Shown: positions 9,901 through 21,388 of the stretch, one piece after another
Numbering within the stretch: the stretch's first letter is position 1
How the letters are laid out: every line of letters begins with the position of its first letter
Assembly (NCBI GenBank): GCA_052174475.1
Contig: JBQMRO010000042.1
Span: forward strand, 62,001 to 126,000
Length of the DNA stretch: 64,000 nucleotides
Reading direction: 5' to 3'
Source of the DNA: Arsenophonus sp052174475
GTDB taxonomy: Bacteria > Pseudomonadota > Gammaproteobacteria > Enterobacterales > Enterobacteriaceae
Program-made: the position numbers and the translations under genes
Notes under the pieces: generated by a model
Told to the model about the DNA's origin: nothing
Database searches by the model: none
What the model saw: only the letters and a program-made list of their open reading frames with translations

Positions 9901-11769
9901 ATTATAAGTCCCAATATTATTGGAGCGTGTATTATTTAACCTAATGCACTAATTTTAAAGATATTAACCATAGGTTTAGCTTAATAACCTTCGGTTTTTC
10001 TATTTCATATATTGTTGTTAATAACAATTCCGTTGTCTATTTGCTAAACTAAGCGTCGGCAAAAGTAGCTCGTTGCTACACACAGAACGCATTTGTACGA
10101 ATCTGTTATGGAGAAATCCGTTCATTAGAACATCGAACCTTTATTTTCCAGTTATTTGCAAGGCATTATCTTTAGCGCCTTATGTAATTTCGGTAATGGT
10201 GTACCTCATTTATAATTCTATAAGAAACTATAATAAGATACCATAGTAAAATACTTAGCCAAATATAGCTAATAATATAGCGTTCAATCATCTCTTTTTG
10301 CGTTAAGGGTTTATTGCTGGTGCTGCTTAAGTTCAGTAGTAATAGTTATACATAAACATTCTTCCTCTTGGAAATGTCGAGGTTTTAACGCGGATACCGA
10401 GGTTAAGAATAGTGCCAAAGAGGTGTTCACGCTGCCACGCCCTTTTCGTTTTTTTAGCGAAGTGCGCTTTCTAATAACGTCCATACTGTGTCTTCAGGTA
10501 ACGCTATTACTGCTTCCTGGTACTGATGCAAGCCGGAGACCAGTAATATCTGGGATTTGTCAGGTCATCACTGTGATGTATCAGCTAGATGACAGCGTCT
10601 TACCAGATTTTCTGGTTGTTATTTTTTGAAGAACAATTCACGTGATGCAGTGTGTTCAATATATAAACCGCCACGAGTGAGTAATGGAGATATGAGTATG
10701 TTTATGCTTATGTTGATTGAGTTATCAACTATAAATGTCTAAGACACAGAAGATAACCATCTTGATACTCTAATTATGTGCTTATTGCAGCATAGCGTGT
10801 ACGAGAGGATCTAACAGCGTAAAACAAATCGTTGAAAACGCCCAATTATTATTGAAAAAGGTCAAAAAAGATGAGAATAGTGAAAGTAATACACTGCAAG
10901 TCGCAATCGGGAAAATATGAACCTGCTGTTCTAACTAGCGCTCGTTAGTTTTGACTCCGTATAAACTGCAGGCTTTTAAGTTATAGCTTTGATAAGAAAA
11001 AACGATGATGGTAAGATTCAGAAAAGGAATAGCGGTAGAAACCTACATACCTATTATGGCACAAGTGATGCAAGAAGCACTAGCTCGATAGAATAGACTG
11101 ATTCATCATTGATATTTTGAGCATGTTTTTAAGAAAATTATTCTAGAGTTGTCATTAATGGTGACAAGTAGTTTAGTTTTTGTTGGGGGTGTACATATTG
11201 GTAAATTACTCCCCCTATTTTTCTTGTAAGAAAAATAAAAATCATCATACTATCCGTATTCGTTAAGTCTATCTAGCAAGTTATCTTTGTGCTCATTCCA
11301 GGGGTAATGGAGAGAAGAGTTATCTCTAGTTTCCCTATAGCTGATTAATTATCAGTAAGATATTTTTTATCATTTTCCTTCAGTGTAGTTGTATTTAGTA
11401 TTATTAGCTAGATTAAGCCTGAGGCTATTGCTAAAATCCCCTGAATAATTGCGATTATAGGCGGATAATACTTCCGTATCGAGAAAAATTAGGAATTAAG
11501 TTTAGCGCATTTGTATGCTCTATCTTTTTAAGTATAATGAAAATTTAGTCTAATATCTCACTTGTCATCATTAATTTTAGGAGAGAGATTATAAATCGTT
11601 TTAGATAAACAACTGAAAATGTTGTAATATATAAAGTTTCGTGTTGTCTTTCGGATTTAACTCGATTTACGCTTTCTAGGAAATTTATTTCAAGACATCT
11701 AAATGAATTTCCAAAAATTAATATATCGTGAAATATAAAACAATACTCAGATTATAAATATCTCCGAAT
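9901..11769. other. Decayed DNA, no gene recognised
   Basis: Nothing here supports a gene. A 68-codon frame at 10423-10629 has no ribosome site or similarity that I recognise. Base composition is less extreme between 10300 and 11100 than around it, which suggests eroded coding DNA of unknown origin. Confidence 0.4.
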
Positions 11770-12175
11770 GTAGCTTAACTAGGTTGTGCTGATTACACTA
11801 TATGTGCTACGTTCATAGTTTAATTAGAGTGCGCATGTTAGTTGTTTTCTTAAGCTGATCATCAATAGTAGTTCATATTTTTATTTGATAGAAAAAAAGG
11901 TACAAAACCTTTGCCGTCAATCATAAAATTAGTCACCAACACACCTTATGAGCTTAAATACCCATAATGTTATTGGTAAGGAATTCTAGATTTAAAATAT
12001 AATCAGTTATATCATCTGATTAAAAGGATGGCTGAGTAGATTCCATGGTATAAGGATGGCTCATTTTATTTAATAAAATATCTAGCCTGAAGTAAATTTT
12101 TTAAAACTTCAACAATTTAAATACAGGGCATAACTATAAATTGCTTTCCGAGTAAAAACAATTTTTGCCAATATA
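11770..12175 (+). mobile_element. IS1595-family 3' fragment
   Basis: Aligns with the 3' part of the plus-strand copies at 42100-42480 and 45210-45590: shared segments include GGTAAGGAATTCTAGAT, AGTTATATCATCTGATTAAAAGG and the end CAATTTTTGCCAATATAG. The 5' part is not recognisable. Non-functional. Confidence 0.6.
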
Positions 12176-14080
12176 GCCTTTTAATACTAATATTATTTTT
12201 ATAAATGAAGCCGTTTTAGCTAATCTAACCGTTTTTTTATCGGTGTATTTGAAAGAAGCTAGAGACAAAACGTTATTGTTTATCATAAAATGGGCTAATT
12301 AGGTTTTTAGATCAGTCACAATATGCTCATGAATCGGTGATAGAATTTAGTCAACCTGATTAAGCATTAACGCTTCTTCAATTTATCTTTATTCAACGGC
12401 TATCCGTAATATGTTTACCTAGTTTGCTATCGCTTTGCCAAAAATAAATCATTTTTAGATTTTCTATAATCTCACTTGTCTCTATTCTTTCAGACTTAAA
12501 TTAATGCGGATGCTTATTAAAGTTCCGACTATTGTCGGATATAAATTTATATCACCTAATAATAATTGCCTATTAACGATAATAGACAAAACAATATCAG
12601 ACATAAAACTTAAGTAAGAATTTTTTAAATGATTTAATTAATTTTTGATTATTTTAGCTTATTTACTATTTTTTATTTTTAATAAATAATTGCACCTTGA
12701 GATAATTTAGTAAAATCATCAGGTTTAATATTTCTAGTTCTACTTTGTGGTTCTAATTTTGAATTAGGTATATTTAGTTTTAGGATATAGTTTTAGTTTC
12801 TAACTAGTTTAACCTAATAGAAACACATTACAAATTGGATTATTCTCAGCTGTCAATCACTGATGTGATGCTTTGTTTTACTCAGTGCATAAGTAATCAA
12901 TTCAGTTTTCTTAATCGGACTGCATAGATTAATATCTCCTGCGAGAATACTGGTTCTTCTAGACGAACAACCGCTTCTATTTCTGTGTAATCTTTACAGC
13001 CAACTTGATTTGCCTATTTCTAATGCGATTTTAGGCGGTTTGTAAATCTTTTATAAATTTTGCTTTATTACTTTTGCTACTAGAGTTTTTGCCGTTCAGG
13101 ATGATTTTTCTCATACTAATCAGTTATGACTTTATCTTATATTTATTTATCATAATCACAAGACTCAAGCGTAGGTGATTTTAGCTAACATGAAGCTATC
13201 ATGATTATTTTTAATAGTGTTGATAGGATTGTTAGCTGTTTATTCCTCAAATTGTTGTTTTATTTCTGTATTTTTTCTGTTTTTTTTAAAATTTCTACAA
13301 AGATTTTTCATTCATTTTGGAGGTGGTCTTTTTTAAAAAAATTATCATTCAACGCGATTTTTCATCATTAATTTGTAAAATATAATCCTGGGGGTTCTAA
13401 CTGGCTTTTTGATCTGAATGAATTTCACCGTTACCATTGATATCAAATTCTTGTTCTTTAGTAGCTTTTTACTTTTTTAAGTGTGATTGATAATACCCTG
13501 TTTTTTGTAGTCTAGTTCTAAACTTTAAGGCATAAAGACCGCCTTATCATCAATAATCAATTCATTTTTCATTTTTCTATCTCTTTTAATGATGTCCTAA
13601 GTTCATAGGAGACGGTTGGTTATATTGAGATTGAATATTTTTCTCTGCATCAATAGTTATACTTATGTTGTGTATTATTGATTTTTACCATCAATTCTGC
13701 ATCAGCAATTAGCAGAATTATCTCAGTTTTTTGAAAACTGCTGGAGAATTTTAAGGGCTTCCTGAATTTCTGCTCTTTCGCCTGTTAGCAGAGTCAAGAA
13801 ACACCTGAACCACTACTTTCGCTTCTCCAACTTCCTTCTTCTGTCTCTGTCTAAAAGGCTTGTACTCGAATAACTAATTTTTTGTTCTTTGCTTTTTGAA
13901 CTTCAGCTTGCTCTTGCATTAATATCTCTTATCAGCAACCAATTCAGCATTAGATTTATTGGAATTTCTGCATCGCTTACCTAAGTATTTTCTCTTTATT
14001 CCGTATTTCGTGGTTTAAAAATATCCTGTATTAATAACTGTTTACGGTTTTTTTATTAAGCTCGTTGAGCTTTTTACTAC

Positions 14081-14425
14081 TTATGTTATACAGAATGATA
14101 TTTTATAAAACTTGTTGCATGAGTTTTTTTCGGTAATACTGCCACGCAGTAGATCTGTTAAGACTGAAACAGTGGCATCTCCTATAGCGATAGGAGATGA
14201 CTCTATACCGATAGTGATATCATCAGACCACTTGTCAGTGATTTTATTATCTTTAATGACAACCGACATTAAGATGATATCATCAGTACTGTACTCATTA
14301 ACAATATATACTTCTCTGTCTGAGCTACACACTTCACGGGAATTGACAGTAAACTTCACTTGCGCGATTAAGGCTCTTGGATATGTTATTAATCTAAATA
14401 AATGAAGCATATCGGAATGATACAT
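14081..14425 (-). pseudogene. Unidentified protein remnant, 114-codon open frame
   Basis: This minus-strand frame stays open for 114 codons in a region where most frames close quickly. The product is rich in beta-branched residues (VKFTVNSREV, VVIKDNKITDKWSDD, IESSPIAIGDATVSVL), which vaguely recalls a repeated beta-sandwich surface or toxin domain, but I cannot assign a family. No clear ribosome site is present at the ATG. The opposite strand is also open for 97 codons here, so one of the two is a shadow; the minus strand is preferred because other readable blocks to the right are on it. Confidence 0.3.
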
Positions 14426-16239
14426 CAGATTGTTAACAGTTTCTTTTATTATATTGCTGAATTTGCTGCATCCTCTGGTTTGAATTAGTCATCTCTTAGA
14501 TAAAGAAAGCTCTGTTTGTTGTAATAACACGAGCATTACGATTAACTGGGTGTAGTTGCATGCATTTTAGTAGCGTTGAGATGCAATAATACTCCTTATT
14601 TATCAATAACTTCATTTAATAGCAGCAGTACAGGCTTATCTTTATTTCAATTAGTCCAATGTTTCTACAATTTTTTTATGTAACTGTTACAAACAATAGG
14701 AATTAAACCTGTATTGTGAGTGACTGAATCTATCAGCATTAACATCTATAAGTTATATGCAGCGTTTGGAATCTATAGATTTCACTATGATTTTTGATCT
14801 CGTTTTTATTATCGATAAACTATTACTTATAATATACTAGGATTAATGGGTATACTCATCAGGTATTCGTTGCCCTTTCTAAAGGAATCCATCGCTATCA
14901 ACTATAGAGATATAAACCCGCCGTCGCTTAATAGTTCGCCGTGCCAACCTCCTTAACGAATCCGATATCTGCAAATTTATTATCAATAAATACAAGCCGA
15001 TCATTATCATAGGTAATAATTTTACGTGTATATTAGTTTTAAAAACTAACAAGATCATCCCTATTTTTTATTTCATAGTATTTTCAATATAAGCCCTATA
15101 ATAATCTCAAAGTTGTTTAATGTTACTACTTAAGGTTGCCGGGTCTTTATTGTATTCTACTTATGCTTTTTAGAAGACAGTCAGTGTACATACAGAGAAT
15201 CTACTGTGAATCTGACTTGTCGTAATTTTTTAAATTAGGGTTAAACTCAAAAAGTAAGCTAGGCTATATATTAACTCCAGACAAATACGTTATTTTTCAT
15301 CCATTGAATCAGATTAATAATAAAATATGTTGTCAGCACAAAGCAAGCAAAGATTCTAAATTAAGGTGTTATAAAAATGTTATCGCTAGATTCACCGACA
15401 TTTATTTCTTTGTAGTCTACACGGAACAGTAATTTGATTTATTGGTTAACAATTAACTAAGGCTATTTTATCGTGCGTCTAAACTTAACGTAATGTAAAT
15501 ATTGTGATATTCGTTGAATAGATAATTTAATCTCTGCCGATATTTTATTAATTTCAAATTTCAGATACTTATAAAAATGTTTGCTTAATTCAGAGTCCGC
15601 TGCTGTTGACCCATTTCCTGTTAGCTACTGGAGGAAAGGTACAAATTTCGTCTTCTCAATACATTTTTTTATATTTTTTATGATGATTGTGTTCAGTTAA
15701 ACTTGAGCATAATTTGTTTATGTCTTTTTGTAATGTTTTAGCTATAGTCACAAAGTTGACCATGAGAGGGGGTGAAGGATAATGTTGACAAATATTTCCG
15801 TGTCTTCTTTTATGTGAAAAGAATTTTAAAAAAATAATTGGGAATACTATCCCATATTGGGCGATTAATTCCTTTCAATCGCATTTTATCTTTTCTGATC
15901 AATTAAATTAATATGTTTCTTGGCGTGTGTTTACGTTGTTACTTAATTAATGAGTTCTAACTTGAGTTCTAAAAGTTTTGATATTTTCAAAGATAAATTT
16001 ATCAACTTATCCAGATTAATATATTTTCTATTTTCAACTGTACGGTCATGTTTTATAAAACGATCTGCTAAATAAACCTAATATTGCGCGGTTTATTTTC
16101 TAAAGTATCACGATTAGTTCTGTTATTATTATTTGAAGAATGGAGGGGTTTTATTCATAATTATTACCTAGCATATATATTTAATTAAAATAATTAGGCA
16201 AATTATCCGCGTTAAAACCAGGAATGACTATTTTATTAT

Positions 16240-17190
16240 CGTTATTTCTGTGTTTTATATGAATTTCACTGTACTTGCATTTTACTCAATGTTGTTTTTG
16301 ATAAAATAATCCAGACTGATAGTCAAAGGATTCATAAAAAGCTGTAATAGTTGCATTAGTAATATTGCTTCTAACCAGCTCTCACGGAATCTTTAATAAG
16401 CACACCATCTTGTTTGGATACTGCTTTCGCGTCTTAAATGAGATCATCAGGATCAAAGGTAACAACACACATTGCTTTTAGCTTAAACCTTAATTTTATC
16501 TATGCATCTATAGCTGTATACAATTATTCAGGATGAGTTGATGCATCATTGTAATTCACATTACATTCTGCATCATAAACATACAGCTATTTTTTATAAT
16601 TTCTTATTTTATTTTCTCCGCATCATTCTTGAGTTCTGCCAGTAACCAAGAATTACCCAGGTAGCTCACCTTACCGATACACACCTTATGGTCTTCATGT
16701 TAAAATTGCTTATCTATTTCGATTTTATATGCCTTAATGAATCGCTGATAAACAGTGCTGTTTTCTTTTAAGAGATTAAAGGAAAAGTACAGCTCAGAAT
16801 CTGATTTTGAATACTTGTGAATATCACAAGATATTCAGATTTTTTTCAAAAACCGTTTCATCCTCTTTGACCAAGGTAAAATCAAAGTCATATTTTGACT
16901 TGATATAAAAATATCATGCTAACTAGGTACATTAAAAATAGATTTATCGATACTTTCAATGTAAGTATTAAGAGTACAAAACTTATTTTTTTAATCTAAA
17001 CCTATTTCTATCTTGCTTGCGATAGCATACGGAAAGAATTTTCAATCGAATTCATAAACTCCCGTACACACAAACCGACGTTTATTCATTGAGGCTCTGA
17101 TTAATGGTATATTAGCAAATAAAACGGTTTTCATATCAGTTGCGCGATTGCTAAATAAATCTTTATACGTTTTAGCTTAAACAAGAGTGC
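16240..17190 (-). pseudogene. Unidentified broken gene with readable minus-strand blocks
   Basis: Translated on the minus strand with frame changes, this stretch gives consecutive protein-like blocks: RATDMKTVLFANIPLIRAS (about 17100-17160), YSKSDSELYFSFNLLKENS (about 16750-16820), CIGKVSYLGNSWLLAELKND (about 16640-16700) and VTFDPDDLI plus QDGVLIKDSVRAG (about 16390-16470). They are separated by stops and frameshifts. The block order suggests one large gene transcribed leftward, perhaps including the remnant at 14081-14425. I do not recognise the family. It lies just downstream, in the minus direction, of the phage lysozyme. Confidence 0.4.
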
Positions 17191-18254
17191 AAACTTTTTT
17201 CTAATTTTATCCCTACCATTTAGGTATATCTATAAATTTAATTCTAATTTTATTATCTGGTTTAATCACTCTACCCTCTTTACCTGTATGTAAAGGTAGT
17301 TTCTTGTTTTTTCTATATAACTATGATTGGATAATATTAACTTAATAATTGTTATATTAAATTTACATGTAATCACTTTATTTATTAAACTATTTTCCTG
17401 GATAGTTTTTATAGTTACTAACGTGATTGAAAAATCTTGATTTTTTGTAGTATAATTCCTGTTCAGTAGTAGACGATTTAATCCATAAATAACAAGCTAA
17501 TCTAGCTAGATTAGGAACAGCATCCATTACGGTTCTGTATTCCTAATTAATGGTATTTGATCTTTTTAAGACTGATGGTTAATTTATTTGGACGCTCAAT
17601 TTTTTGACTTACCATAATTTAATCAATAGATTTATTGGAGAAGGCGTAAAGTCGTGTTTTTGATATGTTTTTATAAATATTTAGTCTGATCTTCATTTTT
17701 AGCTATCATTTCTCTATTCTTTAATTCCCCTTATTGCTGCTTTATCTTGATTACAGATTTTAAGAACCAGAAGCAGTTTTTCATTCACTATCAGGCTATC
17801 GCCTGCCATAGGTCATGTATCTGATATAGTTGTTAAAGAAGAATAATTAAGGAGTGCTGTTGAATAGACATTTTTTATGGCCGCCTTTTGCAGGGCGATA
17901 TTTTATCTGCATGTATGCGCAAACCCGATTAATATTGGTAATAGAGACAGACAGCTGATTACACTTGTTCATAAATATTGCTTCCTATATCTTAATAGAT
18001 TGTTGATGTTGAGATTCCTATATGTCTTGTTGATGTACATCCTTAGTAAATCTGACTATTTTATTAAAAGTATCAATTATCTGATAATAGCAGATAATTG
18101 TGTACGAGAACTCATCACCATTGGTATTCAGTGACTGGTTGCTAGTTTGAGTCTAACGTTCTCTATATATTGGAACATAACAACTATGAGGAAATTACGA
18201 TGATTGCAATAAGTAACGCAGCAGTAAAAGATGAGGAGTTTAAGATACATAAAA

Positions 18255-18731
18255 TTAATCATGTAGACACAATTTACGCTCTACTGCCCTACGATTAACC
18301 AGTCCTTTTGATATCTTGCCTTCATTATATTTCCAGCGCCGCATCTCATTACACGCCCCTTGTCTATTACCTGTATTTAGTTTTTTTAGTAATGTTGAAC
18401 GGGCAAAAGCCCTATTTCCTACGTTATAGACGAATGAGGCTAAAGCAGCTTTCTGAAAGTCACTTAGAGGTACGGTAACGTGAGTCTCAACTACTGCCAT
18501 CGCCCTCTTTAAGTCCTGCTCCAGCAAATCCTGACATTCCTCATCTGTGTAGTACTTTCCTGGAATAACCTCCTTCCCGGTATGACCGTAGCACACTGTT
18601 AACACATCGTCACTATTTTTGTAGGGTTTGTGCTTTATTCCTTCTTGCCACTGCACTAATATCGCAACAATAGCAACGGCAGTGGCTGTCATGACGGTTA
18701 ATAGTCGTTGTTTAAGATAGTCAGGACTCAT
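18255..18731 (-). CDS. Phage-type lysozyme (GH24 endolysin with N-terminal SAR segment)
   Basis: An intact 158-residue phage endolysin of the T4/P21-type lysozyme family, which cleaves peptidoglycan at host lysis. Residues 9-28 form a weakly hydrophobic N-terminal segment (LLTVMTATAVAIVAILVQW), typical of signal-arrest-release endolysins. Next comes the catalytic region: Glu30, then Thr45 in TVCYGHTG. The position of the catalytic Asp, nine residues after Glu30, is Asn39 (YKNSDDV), so the E-D-T triad is not standard. The C-terminal helices (FQKAALASFVYNVGN, LLKKLNTGN, GLVNRRAVERKLC) are well preserved. A GAGAAAAG ribosome site precedes the ATG. It is the only intact frame for more than 11 kb either side. 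Relation to APSE-type phage of insect symbionts is plausible but unproven. Confidence 0.93.
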   Translation of the reverse strand: MSPDYLKQRLLTVMTATAVAIVAILVQWQEGIKHKPYKNSDDVLTVCYGHTGKEVIPGKYYTDEECQDLLEQDLKRAMAVVETHVTVPLSDFQKAALASFVYNVGNRAFARSTLLKKLNTGNRQGACNEMRRWKYNEGKISKGLVNRRAVERKLCLHD

Positions 18732-18739
18732 TATCTTTT

Positions 18740-18900
18740 CTCATACGGAAATGTTATTCTTTATTCCGGTAATACAAATTCACCATATAGATCAATAATA
18801 TACATATGATGCTGGTAATCAGCGCCAGTCTTTGACTGAGAGTACGCCTAAAGCGTATTGCAAAGCTCCAGCTATAGGTAGTGAGTAAATATTAGTATAC
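18740..18900 (-). pseudogene. Probable phage holin remnant
   Basis: Immediately upstream of the lysozyme on the minus strand, one frame reads TLSQRLALITSIICILLIY followed by MVNLYYRNKE, that is a single hydrophobic segment ending in an aromatic and charged tail, as in small lambdoid holins that precede endolysin genes in lysis cassettes. Upstream of that the frame is broken and no start is clear. Identification rests on position, the membrane segment and the tail pattern only. Confidence 0.4.
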
Positions 18901-20198
18901 TTTTCCATGCAATTACTACCCTACTCATTCAAGTGTTATGAAGAAATTTAATTTTATTGTTAATCAGTCATCTTAAATCTACTTTCTTTGGTTAATATCA
19001 TCGGGTATGATATTTACGTTTATATCATCCTTATGAAATATTAAAGAATATATTGATATAACTAGGAAATAAAGAAATTTACATAACGTTTGTTCATTAC
19101 GACCAAAAAATCTGTAACCACATGCATATTGCTTATCAGCAATGATAATTTATTATAAGTTTTTAACTGTAACTTAGCGGTATAGATAGATTTTATAATG
19201 CCAGTTTCTCTATCAAGAGACTTTTTTTCTAATAAAAAGAATCTTCAATAAGATATTTAAGATGAAGAAAATACCCAGTCACAATTTATAAACCTGTTTA
19301 TTTTTCATGTGTTCTGGTCAATATAACTATATTTTTGATAAATTTCCTTCCTGCATATCATCTTTTATTTTTATAAATTTTAATATAAATATGGGTATTT
19401 TTCTAGATATGTGCTATAAAAAAATTTTTTTAAACCAAACTTCATAGTATTTTATTTTTTTTAACTCTTAATTCATAGCTATCATAGAATATTTACTATT
19501 CAGTAGTGTTTAGAAAAAATCTTAATTTTGCTCTGTTCATTTAGATATTTATAATACTAACTAATAATTAGTAAAACCTTTTATTATTCGTGTATACTCA
19601 AGTGCTACTTTGCGAATGATAGCAGGCTAAAGCACAATGAAAAGGTGTTCTTCTATCTCAGGATTCATGTATTTCATCGTACCGCTTATTATTTTGTAAT
19701 ATTCGAAGCGACATTTAGCTCACTGATAATCAATAATGAACTGATGGTAACTAGGCCATTATGGCGCTACCAGAAATCGCAATTGATGAACCTGCGGTGG
19801 ATACCTTCAAGATAAATTTTATAGTGACCGCTATAATACCAGTAATCGCCTGTTAGATTAAATGGTTTGAAGGTTAGTATGATTAATAGAATAGCCAGCA
19901 CAGTAAGTATAAAGAGTAATATTACTCATTCTAAATGAACTTAGACTATTTGTGTAGTTAAAGTGTATTAAGATTAAATTGTAGGTTCAGTAGAGCTATT
20001 ACCTAAATGATACATGTCACCACTTATAGGCTCAAACCACTCATAATTAAAAACAAGGGAAACCTATACTGCTCAGTTTATCATTGTCATAAGGTGAGTG
20101 AACATGAAGCTTAAATCCTTTGTTAAATATACTCATCTTGTTAGATTACAGTAAGCTATCGTTTTTTCTCTGAATCTGTCAATATCAGTCCATTGTCG
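18901..20198. other. Decayed DNA, no gene recognised
   Basis: No frame with family features on either strand. The stretch 19000-19600 is very AT-rich; 19620-20190 has a more balanced composition and may hold further eroded sequence of the toxin gene to the right. Confidence 0.4.
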
Positions 20199-21100
20199 TC
20201 ACTTACAATTAAATAGGATGCTCGGTTTAATAAGGCAAGCTTCTTTGTTCTTGGATGTGTTAATTTTACTAACCAGTTTAGGCTCATAGTAATATGGTTC
20301 CTTAATATTATTGTTACCAGCGTTACGAATAATCAGACGGTTTAAAGCATCGTAACTGCAGATGAATGCCGGCGGAAGTGTGGTTCTATAATTACTCATA
20401 GTAATTATATGCCTAATGAGATCCTCTGTTAGGATTCGATTTGCTGTATCGCAAGTTATCACTTTCAGTATCAGGGCTTAAATTAATCGTCTTCTGATAT
20501 TTATCGTGCGTATTAGTAAGTGTTATTAGCTATCTTAGGGTCGTTAGTGTTCTGATAACTGTAGATCGCCATGTTTGTGCTGCGAGTCAGCTAACTTGGT
20601 CTTTAGTGATATTAGGTTATTTAATGTGTTATAGCAGTAAGTTTACGTAGTCATCCCTGATAAGCCATAAGCGTCTACTTGCTAAGTTATCACCAGATGC
20701 AGTATAACCAGTAGCAAGTTATGTTCATCATAATTATATTGTTCTTCTCGCAGCTTAATACTGTTTTCTGTGTACTTGTTGACACACAGTAGACCATTTT
20801 AGACTATGTCTATGACAATATTAGAATTGCGCCTGCTTTTTCCGTAATAGTACAAAATTTCACATCCAAAAATATTATAATAAAATGCAGCTATTAAAGA
20901 TGAGGTGAAAGATTTATCAGACCCCTTTTGGGTATTTAATTGATCTAACGAATCCTAGGTTAGGTTAACGATTAAGATAACATCAGTAATTCTGATGACG
21001 CGGCTATCTAGATATCTATGCTGTATTCGTTTATTTGTCAGCAACACCAATATAGGAAACAGACGCGTCTTTTATGGTATAAGCATCCTTTCTTAACAAT
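20199..21100 (-). pseudogene. Tc insecticidal toxin B/C-type (YD-repeat) gene remnant
   Basis: Read leftward with frame changes, this gives successive YD-repeat-type blocks: RVIRITDVILIVNLT and DSLDQLNTQKGSDKSFTSSL (about 20900-21020), then IKLREEQYNYDEHN (about 20720-20770), GYTASGDNLA, and finally an open frame of 87 codons (20199-20462) with CSYDALNRLI and YYYEPKLVSKI. This order follows the C-terminal half of TcdB/TcaC/TccC proteins (SYDSRNRL, YDALGRL, YYY-LVS patterns), which form the shell that encloses the toxic domain in Photorhabdus-type Tc complexes. The gene is broken by many stops and frameshifts. YD-repeat toxins also occur in APSE phages, next to a lysozyme, as here. Confidence 0.6.
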
Positions 21101-21321
21101 TATCTGTATGATGTAACAATCCCTATTTTTTAACTGACCAGATTTTGAGCAAGTTTTTTCAAACTTAGAGCTTATTGTTTATTGATCATTTAGTAATTAT
21201 CTAGTTTTTTTATAAAAGTTTAATTTTTTAGTATCATACCCATACCCATTAGTATTATTCTAATAAAAATAATAGCTAATTCTAGTATATAACTTTTTAA
21301 TACCATTAAAATAAAAATTTT

Positions 21322-21388
21322 TAGCGCAGAAAATCATTTAACACCCCATATTTTTTGCCTTTTCATATTTAAATGATTTTCTGCGCTA
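21322..21388. repeat. Perfect 20-bp inverted repeat with 27-base spacer
   Basis: Bases 21322-21341 and 21369-21388 are exact reverse complements (arm begins TAGCGCAGAAAATC). The spacer contains a run of six T. A perfect long stem inside otherwise eroded DNA is unexpected. It could be a small mobile element end pair, a terminator of a lost gene, or a recombination site; I cannot decide. Confidence 0.7.

Larger units (their letters stand above)
12176..17876. other. Gene-poor region between IS1595 fragment and lysozyme
   Basis: Apart from the two minus-strand remnants listed separately (14081-14425 and 16240-17190), I see no gene. The part 12176-14050 is AT-rich with long T runs and no frame of note. 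From 14426 to 16240 only short broken minus-strand fragments can be read. Confidence 0.4.

Noticed and set aside
14112..14405. A 97-codon plus-strand frame
   Set aside because: Fully opposite the 114-codon minus-strand frame; the plus version has no ribosome site and neighbouring remnants are on the minus strand.
17877..18134. An 85-codon plus-strand frame with hydrophobic stretches
   Set aside because: No clear ribosome site, no family resemblance; composition-driven.
18200..18298. A 32-codon plus-strand frame with a GAGGAAAT ribosome site, overlapping the 3' end of the lysozyme
   Set aside because: Too short, runs antisense into a real gene and has no recognisable product.
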